This document shows positions 55,120 to 64,000 of a DNA stretch of 64,000 nucleotides, one piece after another. Each line of letters starts with the position of its first letter. Position 1 is the first letter of the stretch. The stretch lies in NCBI GenBank assembly GCA_946902875.1, contig OX336355.1, positions 9,259,347 through 9,323,346 on the forward strand, given 5' to 3'. This DNA is from Nematopogon swammerdamellus. Lineage: Eukaryota; Arthropoda; Insecta; Lepidoptera; Adelidae. The notes under the pieces are model-generated. The model saw only the letters and a list, made by a program, of their open reading frames with translations. It ran no database searches and was not told the origin of the DNA. The translations under genes and the position numbers were made by a program.

Positions 55120-55697
55120 AGCATGCAAATATGTAAATCAAGTAATATTTTCGAAAGGAATAAAAAACACAATTTTGCGATGCGTAAAAGTTACGCATCG
55201 AAATGTAAATGTTTCATTATTATTTCGATTAAGTATGTAGGTAGGTACATTACTTTTATACTTATTTTGAATTTAATTATTTACTACTAGTGAGTGGCTC
55301 TGTGAGCTGTAGACCTCGCGAGTCTGTTTTTGCATAGCTTAAAACTGAATAAATGTTCACCGGCGCACCTCAAACCCCATGGCTAAGCCATTTTGAAAAA
55401 TTACAAAAAACTTGTTGAGAAACAGCCGGACATCCGGACATACGTACGCATTTTTGCCCAAGCTGAAACGGAGACGCTTCGCTCGCGCTTCGCGCTCGCT
55501 CGGTCAAATAATGTCCACTTTTTCGCGGCACCCCTGGTGTAGGTTCGCGGCACCCCGGGGTGCCGCGGCACCCAGTTTGCGAATCACTGATATAGACAAT
55601 GCTCGTTTTATTTTACGAGCGATGTCATAATGTTTATTAAACCACTCGTTTTTTGCATTATTTGCGATTTTATTAGAAAACAAACACAAATCTAAGT

Positions 55698-55955
55698 AGG
55701 TATTCCCTAAATGCTAAATGCTAAATGTTAAAATATGCCGGATCCGAGTGCAGTGTACTGACTATGGATGATGGATGAATAAAGAATAAAGATTATAATA
55801 TTTTATGTTTATAGTTAGTACTAAGCACGTACTCGCTTTATATATATATTTTTATTAGAAAAATGCAAAGCGAAAATCATTGGAAAAATCCTGGCCGGGA
55901 TGTATTTTTTCCAATGATTTTCGCTTTGCATTTTTCTAATAAAAATATATAAATA
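55698..55955. repeat. gctaaatg block and long hairpin repeat, copy 2
   Basis: 55698-55795 resembles the 48235-48685 units (ctaaatgctaaatgctaaat, ccgagtgcagtgtactgac, atgaataaagaataaag). Then leader TAGTACTAAGCACGTACTCG and a near-perfect hairpin: atttttattagaaaaatgca and aagcgaaaatcattgg, loop with cctggccgggatgta, then the mirror to about 55950. The loop matches the 2275-2403 hairpin inverted. Confidence 0.8.
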
Positions 55956-56034
55956 AAGATTATGTTTGTTTGTTTAATTTCGTTAAGTATTTTTTCTTAG
56001 GTTTCTTTTTGTCAATTTAAGCGTTAAGCAAGCA

Positions 56035-56330
56035 TACATACATACCATACCACACGCTGTATCCCGACAGTCGTGGTGAGCAGAGTAATTGGTGTTGTGC
56101 TGCAAGTACTCTGGTAAATTAGTGCACAGCACCGGCCACCACGTTCAGCAAAGTATTAGGACAAGATAACCATCAAGCAACAAGTAAGGCACGAAGACCC
56201 ACCTGCTGCATGACTCGGTTTGGCTATCCTGTCGCCCATTAGCACGGCACTTCGTCCTTATCCCTTAGACGCCTTTTACGACATTCACGGGGAGATATGT
56301 AGTGGGGCTGTTCTTTTGAAATACCGTTAA
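56035..56330 (+). repeat. repeat C, near full length
   Basis: cacacgctgtatcccgacag, ggtgttgtgctgcaagtac, caagtaaggcacgaagaccc, ttatcccttagacgcctttt and a gggctgttctttt end. Confidence 0.85.
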
Positions 56331-56958
56331 ATAAAAAAATTTGTTTTCTTGAATTGAGGACATACTCTAAAACATTTTAAAGTTACCACGGAGTTGTGTC
56401 CTTTTGATCGTAAATTGGACCAAAAAAAAAACTTTTTTTATATACATTATGTATATATTATATACATTTGTTTATGATTGTCATTGAGCAAGTAAGGATT
56501 TGTAAAAAAAAATCAATCTATTTCCACTTCTAGAGTCTAATGTAGGTCAACCGCGATTATTTTCAGACTAGATTCGATTAAGCCTAGGCAACATTGGAGA
56601 AATCGTTAACAAAGAATGTACTAACACTCTGAGACGGTTCTAGGATAATGGAACTACCTACATTCATCTAGGTTAATTAAATCCTAGAATTACAAGAATA
56701 TGTTGCTCCAGTATTCGTCTATTCCTGGATTAAAGACTTTCTGTTTCAGTATTGGTATCAACTAAAGGTTCCCACTGTACCCAAGGTAAAAGCTAAGTGC
56801 CTTTACCTTGGGTATCTTTCCCGAACCGCAAAGGGGTAATTTGTGGAACTAAAGCTAAGCGAACTTTTTCAACTGGCAGATATACTTTATTAGTACTTAA
56901 GTTTTGATTTAAAGTCAAGTGCTGGATAAAAGTAAAAGAGGTATGATAAACCCAGACT
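56331..56958. other. intergenic sequence
   Basis: Nothing recognised except a local palindrome around ccaaggtaaaagc/cctttaccttgg at 56780-56812. Confidence 0.35.
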
Positions 56959-57330
56959 CTTTTTTTTAAGTAATCCGGTATGGCTGGCTGCGACAGAGGT
57001 GCCAAAGCAAATGCTCCGACCAGCCAATATCACCTCCGAGAGGATAGGTGCCATGCCGAAGACTTCCCTTTGGATTGCTGGCTACACTGAACAAGAGGAG
57101 AACACAGCCGAGGCTGCTATGCGGCCATCTTACATCCAGTACGGCGGTGTCAACCTAGTCGGCTACAATTTGTGCCTACAACCTAGTAAGGGGCACGGGA
57201 AGGGACCTACAGTTTTACACCGGTTCCGAACGGTTGAAGCAGCAGGTGTAGGTGTGCACGTAAATATTCCGTCAGAAAAAAAACTCAATGGTACATGTGG
57301 GCCAGAACGTAACCTCGGACATTGAGATCA
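56959..57330 (-). repeat. SINE-A without intact head
   Basis: agtaatccggtatggctggc, ctccgaccagccaatatcac, aacaagaggagaacacagcc, gggcacgggaagggacctac and accggttccgaacggtt. Confidence 0.85.
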
Positions 57331-57485
57331 GAGGCTCTCTCTCTTGTAGGATTGATGTGGAATATCTTCAATGCAATCTTGTGTAACTTATAGGTACACA
57401 CGGTGTTGTTACATTTAGATAGTACCCGAAACTTTCGGGTAGAAAGGTGGTGCACGTGAAAATAGACCACTTTTGTTCTACGGGT

Positions 57486-57866
57486 TTTTTTTTTTATGGA
57501 ACCTGACACGGTTGGCTACATCACCTACAACATCCGTGATGTCAGCCCATAACACAGGGTGAACTAGGTGCCATGTGAGTGCTTCCCTTCATTTCATGTC
57601 GGCTACACTAAACTGGACGGAAAACACGAACTATTTACATAGCCGTTTCGACCGACGTTTCGTTCAGTGCGGTGGTACCAACCCGGCCGGGATAAACCCT
57701 ACCACCTAGTAAGGTAAGAAGGGAAGGGACCTACAGTTTAACGTGGAATCCGAACCACGGTCAGCCTCCAACGGTCGAGCGGTCACCCGTCCAATCACTG
57801 ACCGCGCTCAGCGTTGTTTAATAACAGTTGACTAACCAACCGCGCCACTGAGCTACCGAGGCTGAC
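57486..57866 (-). repeat. SINE-B, full length
   Basis: tttttttatggaacctgaca to tgagctaccgaggctgac, with ggtcacccgtccaatcactg and cagcgttgtttaat as the diverged 5S-like part. Confidence 0.9.
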
Positions 57867-57955
57867 GAATTTTCTTATCCCTTAGTCGACTTTTACGACA
57901 TGCGACAGGGAGAGATGCAGGGCTATTCTTTTTGAGTACCGACCCCACACGGTAC
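57867..57955 (+). repeat. repeat C 3' part
   Basis: cttatcccttagtcgactttt, acgacatgcgacagggag, ggctattctttttgagtacc and ccacacgg, starting exactly where SINE-B ends. Confidence 0.8.
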
Positions 57956-58980
57956 AAATTTTATTTATTTACTTTGAGACTTTTTTTTCACTTGCAATGA
58001 AAGTAAGGGTAGCTGCTTGTTCTATCTTCACCGTTAGTTTTTGTTTTGATATAGTTTTAGTTTTTTTTTATAGTGTTCTTTTCTACTTTTTTTTATTTAG
58101 TTAGTTTAGTATTATACTGTCATGGGTCCTGATTCGTGCCAACTCGTACACTGTCTACCTATCATGACCTGTTCCTTTCTTTGTCTCTCTGTCACCAAAT
58201 TTTCTCCATTATTTTACCTACCCTCAAATCGGCAGCAAGCCTCACTTTAGATTTTTCGCAACTATGAGGGTAGCTCTGAATACTTCACTTCCAAGATCGA
58301 CCTAGAGGTGACTGCATCGTTTTTTCACCCCATCACCGAAGAACAACACTGGAGGGATATATTTTACGAGCTGACTGCAGCAGCTAACCCAGTGCGCAAT
58401 ACTAAAATAGTCCTGCCTGGATGAACCAACGATTTCGGGAAGGAGCCTCGCCATCCATTCACAGTCCACTCAGCAAACCACACAGCACCGCTCTGCCGCA
58501 TCACCGGGTAAGCTGTCGGTTCCTTTTTTTTATCCATCCCCAACGCCTCGTCCTACAGTTGGATAAAGTTGGCACACTGCTAATAAAATCAATAATAATC
58601 ACACAATTACGTGTTACACGAGTCAGGACGATATTATTAATATTTACATTCCCCAAAATAGAGCATGGACTTTATTGATTTATGTTTCTAAAGATATTTC
58701 ACATGAAAGATAGAAAGCAGCAACTCTTACTTTTATTTAAACCTCGCTCTAATCTGCTAAAAATAAACCATTGTCGATTACACCCCGACCAACTGAAGTG
58801 CGTGTTAAGGACTACGTAACAAACTTACAAAAGCATCGTTAAGGTTTACGAAGTAGCCGGGACATTATGTAAGTTTCCTGCCAATTGTGAACTGTCCATT
58901 CACGGCACTGCTACAATCACAAGAATGCAAAAGCTTAGGAGGTGCATTAATATTGAAACAAATTTTAAAGAAAGAAAGAA
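57956..58980. other. intergenic sequence
   Basis: Nothing recognised in about 1 kb. Confidence 0.35.
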
Positions 58981-59397
58981 AAAAAACCGGCCAAGTGCGA
59001 GTTGAACTCGCGCACCGAGGGTCCCGTATCGCCATGTCACGGCCAGCGCTACTCGCGTCATCTAGATGGCGTGTTATGAAATGCTTCATATTAGTTAATG
59101 TCATGCTTCGTAATCTATTCGGTAGATGGCGCGCGCGCATACACTTTTTGGTTTCTTCTATGGGAACCCCGTGAATTTTTTACTTTTTCTTATTTTTATT
59201 ATTTGTTGTTATATCGGCCATAATAACACATTTTTTTTGAAAATTTCAACGGGCTACCTATTACGGTTCAAAAGATACAGCCCTCGGACAGACGGACGAA
59301 CAGACGGACAGACAAACATACAGACAGACAGACAGACAGCGTAGGCTTAGTAATAGGGTCCCGTACCGGATACGGGACCCTAAAAATACTATATTTT
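58981..59397 (+). repeat. repeat E, longest copy
   Basis: aaaaaccggccaagtgcgag, actcgcgcaccgagggtccc, atatcggccataataacaca, gggctacctattacggttca, a cagacggacaga tract and the closing palindrome gggtcccgtaccggatacgggaccc. Class unknown; very common in Lepidoptera. Confidence 0.85.
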
Positions 59398-59404
59398 CTT
59401 TTAA

Positions 59405-59462
59405 TAAGGCGGCGGCGGCGGAGGGTGGCCGAGTGATCTGGGCGTAGTCGATTTATATACGT
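59405..59462 (+). repeat. truncated SINE-A-type tRNA-like head
   Basis: gcggcggcggcggagggtgg and ccgagtgatctgggcgtag, then diverged; no B box. Confidence 0.5.
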
Positions 59463-60402
59463 GAAAACTTTTAATTGGCTCATTTTTAATTAAGATATTT
59501 GTATTTTTGTTGTCATAGCTGTAAGTTTTCCGAATAAAATAAAATAAAAATAGAAATTGTTTTCAATGTGTCGCCCTTGTGAATGTATTTCCCTATTGCT
59601 ATAATCCAATGGTCTTCAAATCAATTGCAATTTTTTGCTCGATACTAATCACTACCTATTAATTGACTTATCCTGTGTGTGCATTGTCATCAAATGGAAA
59701 TATGTTTTAAATAAAAACATAAATACAAAAATCGCGGTTCTGTCATACTAGCGACCTTCTCGGGGGTGAAATTGGCCGCGCCTGATGTTCCGACCTCGAG
59801 CACAGCCACCCAGTACGGCAGCAATAAAAAAATGCAACACTAATTAGTTCTATCTTTTTGAACTCTTTGTACACTCCTAACTTTTGCGTAACTCGTCGGT
59901 GTATTTAGGTCATGCTGGGAAAATTTACAAGCATGGGACCCTAGAGAGACGACGTGCACCTAATCACATGGCCGCTACAGCGCTCTAGAACTACGTAGTG
60001 GCTTGTTCTAAGATATGAGGTAGGGTTGCCAAAAATATCATCATCAATATCAATATTCAATATAAAGGATGTTCGGCACATGGACCGATTTTTTTTTTGT
60101 AGGTAAGTGGGATCACTTGCAAGGTTTTGACCTATGACACCTTTTGTCTGGTGTCACGTGGTGTCGAGATACGATTTTTTTTTCTTTATTTTTGAAAATT
60201 ACCGAAATCTTAGACTTAACCCCTTGCAACTTTTTTGTTTATGATTATATCTGCTCGAAATAAAATTTATTTGATTGAACATGTATCCTTGTTCTAGAAA
60301 AAATATCATTTGATGAATTTAATACCATAAAAAGGACTTATTACCTCCCAAAGTCCCGAGGACGAGTAAAAATATGACAGAATATTAATTTCTTAATTCA
60401 TT
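59463..60402. other. intergenic sequence
   Basis: No gene recognised. ccgcgcctgatgttccgacct and cacagccacccagtacgg near 59775-59820 may be a diverged SINE-A tail. Confidence 0.3.
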
Positions 60403-60533
60403 AAAAAAAAGTGACAGGAATTGAGAGCTTCATTTTCCTTTAAAAAGTTCGCTAGTTTACGCCCTTTCCAACGATATACCACATGTCATACAAATCATTC
60501 ACTATGTGGCCAAATTTTGGGATAATTTCCCGT

Positions 60534-60612
60534 GTGGGGCCGGTACTTTAAAAGAATAGCCCCAATGCATCGCTCCCCGTGTATGTCGTAAAAGGCGACT
60601 AAGGGATATGAC
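60534..60612 (-). repeat. repeat C 3' part, reverse
   Basis: gtgtggggccggtactttaa, aagaatagccccaatgcat and gtcgtaaaaggcgactaagg. Confidence 0.8.
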
Positions 60613-60852
60613 TCCCTTCTTATATTACTAGGTGGTAGGGTTTAACCCGCCCGGGTTGTTACCACCGCACTGAATGAAAGGTCGGTCGAAACGGCTATGT
60701 AAATAGTTTGTGTTTTCCGTCCAGTTCAGTGTAGCCGGCACGACCGAAGGGAAGCACTGACGTGGCACCAAGTTCAACCGGTGTTATGGGCTCACATCGC
60801 GGATGTTGTAGGTGATGTAGCCAACCGTGTCAGTTTCCATAAAAAAAAAAAA
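60610..60852 (+). repeat. SINE-B without head
   Basis: ctaggtggtagggtttaacc, ggttgttaccaccgcactga, cagttcagtgtagccggcac and gtcagtttccataaaaaaaa. Confidence 0.9.
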
Positions 60853-61171
60853 GAGTCTAAACATTATCAATGGAAGCAGCAGTAGTTGGAATTGGAATTG
60901 AACAGTACCCGCGCGACTGTTACATATTCTAAATTTGAAAATGCTTCTGAAAACGCTCCCAATAAGTGAAGCGACCATCGATAAGGTGGCCCTGTTACAA
61001 AGTTAATGTCGTTCTCTTCTGGTCTCTGTCCCTAATTTTGGCCACATAGTGAAAGATTTGTATGGCATGTGGTATACTGGAAAGGGCGTAAACTAGCGAA
61101 CTTTTTAAAGGAAAATGAAGCTCTCAATTCCTGTAACTTTTTTTTTTAATTATACTTAAACTAAAGTGACC

Positions 61172-61402
61172 ATTTTTAGAAATCTTTTCTGTATATATGT
61201 ATGTATGTATGTTCCTCCATAACTCTTAAACCGATCATCCGAATTCGATGAAACTTAGTACACGCACATTTAACTATACGGGACACAGGATAGGGTAAAT
61301 AAAATTTTGTAAACCCTAGCGCTACAGGTCTGTACGGTAGCGGGCTTACTTACTTTCTTTTTTTAAATACGAATTTTATGCGAGCGAAGCCGCGGGCATA
61401 AG
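61172..61402 (-). repeat. repeat G, reverse copy
   Basis: tttttagaaatcttttctgt, ctccataactcttaaaccga, cgggacacaggatagggtaa and atgcgagcgaagccgcgggc mirror 8932-9222. Confidence 0.8.
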
Positions 61403-61679
61403 GTAGTCAATAAATAAAACATTATTTACCAGTGTTTACACAAAAACAGCGATGAGCACAGCGGATCACAAAACCGGTTTACCTTCAAAGCCTGAAACAA
61501 ACCTTTTCCCTAAGCGCGAGACTTAGGCTTTTACGCAAAAGACGGATTTCCCTAAGCGGCCGTGACGTAATACACGTAGCCGGAGGATCAGCTGTCCCCC
61601 GCTGCGTATGGGAGGAATGATTTATTCACCTTTCGCAAAATAATGCAAAAAGAAAGAAGCGACATCAACTAAAGCCCGT

Positions 61680-61745
61680 GAAAAAGGCCAAGGCCTTGCT
61701 TGATAAGCGAAAAGTCGTGGGTTCGAACCTCGCCGGCATACACTA
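61680..61745 (+). repeat. tRNA-like fragment
   Basis: gtcgtgggttcgaacctcgcc is a good B box and T-loop, and gcttgataagcg a possible anticodon-arm remnant; no A box or acceptor pairing. Perhaps a SINE head scrap. Confidence 0.3.
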
Positions 61746-61809
61746 CTTGTTTAAAATTGTGTGCATAAAAATATAAATGGTGTGCACACAGACAAAATTA
61801 CGAATATAA

Positions 61810-62130
61810 TACATATCACACACGCTGAATCCCGACAATCGGGGTTAGCAGAGTAATCGGTGTTGTGCTGCAATGGTAAATTACAGCACAACACCGACCA
61901 CCACGTTTCGCAAAGTATTCGAACAATATTAAATCGATCAAGCAGCCAGTAAGGCACGAAGACCCAGCTGCTGCATGACTCGGTGGAAGTACCGTGCCAA
62001 GGTGAGACGTGGCGAGCCTGTCGCCCTTTAGCACGGCATCTTGTCCTTATCCCTTAGTCGCCTTTTACGACATGCACGGGGTTTACGAGATGCAGTGGGG
62101 CTATTCTTTTTAAGTACCGTACCCACACGA
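61810..62130 (+). repeat. repeat C, full length
   Basis: cacacgctgaatcccgacaa, ggtgttgtgctgcaatgg / ttacagcacaacacc hairpin (61858-61895), gtaaggcacgaagacccagc, cttatcccttagtcgcctttt and aagtaccgtacccacacg. Confidence 0.9.
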
Positions 62131-62363
62131 ATATAATCTATGAATTAAATATTTTTACCCACACCAATATATTTGGTTTTATATTTTTATATATATTTTG
62201 TAGACAATAAATAAAAAAATACACATATTATATATCTTATATTGCGACCTTTACAAGTCGTCGTCAATATAATCTATATCCCATTCAACTTGTGAACTTA
62301 TCACCTTACTCTTGTCAAAAGCCATTCTATGCATATTGTGTGCATTGGTAGTGCAAATTTTTA
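62131..62363. other. AT-rich spacer
   Basis: Nothing recognised. Confidence 0.3.
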
Positions 62364-62472
62364 AATGTAAACCGGTATGGGTGGCTGAGTCAGAAGAGCC
62401 AGAGACCGGCCAATATCTTTTCGTGAAGATACTATGGCGAAGGCTTCATTTTGGATTGTTGGCAAATACTAG
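62364..62472 (-). repeat. SINE-A 3' fragment, diverged
   Basis: aatgtaaaccggtatgggtg, gctgagtcagaagagcc and ggccaatatcttttcg. Confidence 0.7.
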
Positions 62473-63634
62473 AGAAATCATACAAAGATGGATGATGACC
62501 TAAAGGATGGATTATCTTGAGGACGGAGTAAATTGTACGTATGAAACGTACGTAACGTATGAAAAGGGCAGTTCTATCCTTTTGAACAATTTGTTCATCT
62601 CTCGCGTATTTTACTTATGCCACCTTTCGCCATCTTTGGTTTACCTAGTCTATTATAGTGATCCATCTCTAAATATCTCATGTTTACGATAAATTGATAA
62701 ATTCCTAAATATAATGCCACAGCAAAATACATTATGCATTATTTCAAAATGGAAATATTTTACACAGTCGAATATTCCGTTAACATTAAATTAACTTCGT
62801 GGAACTGCTTAATTTAAAAACTCCGCTCAATAGGATTATCCGAACGTTTGTATCGAAGGCAACAAGGTCGATTCGAAAATATTTACAGCCTGAAATTGAA
62901 ATGAAAGTAACACACGCGAGCAACGCGGGTAATCATGTAAAATTGCAGCGGGCGACTGAAAAAATGTCGAATAGAACCTGATTGCGGTCAAAATTGATAC
63001 AATCAACTACTCAGAGTTTATGGTTAGGAACGGCAAACGCTGTTTAAGTGCACACTTAACGCTATCAGCGATCAAACATGTTGCAGCGCGCGAGTACTAA
63101 GTAAAATAGTTTAATTCAACTAACGGCGAGTAAATTTTAGTCGTAGTGACACATTGTTATTTCACTCCAAGCGAGTATTCGTTTCGTGTGACTAACGCCT
63201 TAGCTTAGACGATCGCATATTTTATTGATGCAATGGTTTTTGAAGCGAAGCATTTTACGCACGTTTGGGATGGGGAACTAACTCAGAAAAAGTAAAACGT
63301 AACGAAAGTACGAACGGAATTTGCAACGCTCCGCGCTGCCCGCCCAATGAGGAGCGTTGGCGTTGGTTGGCATCTACTGTCTATCTGTCTACCCACAACA
63401 AAAATGTCAAAGCGCAATGACATTTGACGACATTTACGACATTATGACATTGCTTTAGCCCCACCTTGTGTAAGAGTCTTATGAAGTCGAACCATTGTAT
63501 AGGATGAAAGGACATAAATGCCATCTCGATCGAAATTAAATTAATAATTGGATTTTAAACACAGAACGTAAGAATCTTCGCTTCTGTCGAGTGTCCCACG
63601 ATACCTCACCTGTTTTTTACATACCTACATATAC
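62473..63634. other. intergenic sequence
   Basis: No supported gene. 63405-63450 holds four spaced gacatt words. Confidence 0.3.
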
Positions 63635-63790
63635 AGTGTCACGCCTGTTTCTCAGTGGGGTAGGCAGAGACAACGGATCTCCACGTGCCACGATCCTGAC
63701 ACACCTCTGCCGCCTCTTCCACTCTCATAATGTTCTTCATTCATGCTCGTCTGTTACGAGTACTCCGTACTACGCACTTGACCCTTTTAG
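63635..63790 (-). pseudogene. LINE polymerase C-terminal scrap
   Basis: The leftward frame gives VEEAAEVCQDRGTWRSVVSA followed by YPTEKQA and a stop at about 63643. It resembles the end of lepidopteran LINE polymerases (A-x-DR-x-WR-x-VVSA). Short and without other motifs. Confidence 0.5.
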
Positions 63791-63846
63791 ACAGCAAAAA
63801 AGGACAAATTGATTCGTCGTTTAATTTTGATATGTTTTCTTGTATG

Positions 63847-64000
63847 TTTTTTTATGGAAACTGACACGGTTGGCTACATCACCTACAACATCCGTGATGT
63901 CTGCCCATAACACCGGGTGAACTAGGTGCCATGTCAGTGCTTCCCTTCATTTAAATGTAGGCTACACTGAACTGGACGGAAAACACGAACTATTTACATA
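63847..64000 (-). repeat. SINE-B, running off the window
   Basis: tttttttatggaaactgaca to actatttacata at the right edge; its head would lie beyond 64000. Confidence 0.9.

Larger units (their letters stand above)
51819..55589. mobile_element. hAT-like element with a giant palindromic interior
   Basis: The left end CAGTGGTTCTCAAACT and the right end AGTTTGCGAATCACTG are hAT-style inverted termini. The 8-bp duplication ATATAGAC lies at 51811-51818 and 55590-55597. Within, 51947-53506 and 53581-55119 are inverted copies of each other around a 74-bp unpaired centre. Each arm carries the same truncated gene. The right flank (55120-55589) is unique and GC-rich at its end (gcggcaccccggggtgccgc). 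No hAT transposase was seen. Confidence 0.85.
60403..61150. repeat. inverted-repeat element with nested repeats
   Basis: aagtgacaggaattgagagc, ttcctttaaaaagttcgc, tagtttacgccctttccaac and ttcactatgtggccaaattt at 60403-60525 are mirrored at 61034-61150. Inside are a repeat C end (60534-60612, minus), SINE-B (60610-60852) and unique sequence. Confidence 0.8.

Overview
The window reads as insect nuclear DNA, most likely from a moth or butterfly. It is AT-rich, has GT-AG introns, contains almost no uninterrupted long reading frames, and is crowded with interspersed repeats of lepidopteran style (gcccgcggcttcgctcgcg elements, aaccggccaagtgcgag elements, several SINE families with long bodies, decayed LINEs). 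Species assignment is not possible from the sequence alone. All statements are by eye; no alignment or database search was run.

Host genes are few. At 3-913 (+) are the last three exons of a small protein gene, possibly a secreted DUF1091/MD-2-like protein. At 1327-1513 (-) is a signal-peptide-bearing first exon of another gene. A cysteine-rich possible terminal exon lies at 48005-48244 (-). Everything else that looks coding is transposon-derived or weak.

Mobile DNA, region by region. 3131-4000: LINE 3' end and a SINE piece. 4247-8842: a perfect-looking tandem duplication of a 2298-bp foldback repeat unit with opposed minisatellite arrays around a dead LINE fragment. 8930-11160: small repeats and LINE remains. 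11320-13896 and 48764-50317: two internally rearranged copies of a P-element-like transposon, each with terminal inverted repeats starting CACGAGTCAG, an 8-bp target duplication and a THAP-domain first exon; the first copy contains six 100-bp tandem units. 14118-14850: SINE and a terminal-inverted-repeat element with a tRNA-like core. 19080-20335 (-): decayed LINE polymerase with a YADD box. 20885-21715: a SINE inside another repeat. 21725-23440: a Tc1/mariner-type MITE, then a hAT-type MITE nested in a foldback element. 26895-34338: SINEs, LINE pieces and a hAT-type element at 30422-31184. 39144-40669: SINE and tRNA-like element cluster, one SINE split by another. 45320-46104: internally deleted mariner-like element whose third catalytic Asp is Asn. 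51819-55589: the most striking object, a hAT-like element with exact 8-bp target duplication whose interior is a 3.1-kb palindrome holding two inverted copies of a gene fragment with nuclease-like motifs. 55690-64000: more SINEs and an inverted-repeat element carrying nested SINEs.

The main SINE (called SINE-B here, about 385 bp) has a head combining a tRNA-like A box with the internal promoter region of 5S rRNA. It shares a central core with a tRNA-headed SINE (SINE-A), which in turn shares its 3' tail with a LINE at 3131-3576. These three families therefore look like one interacting retrotransposition network.
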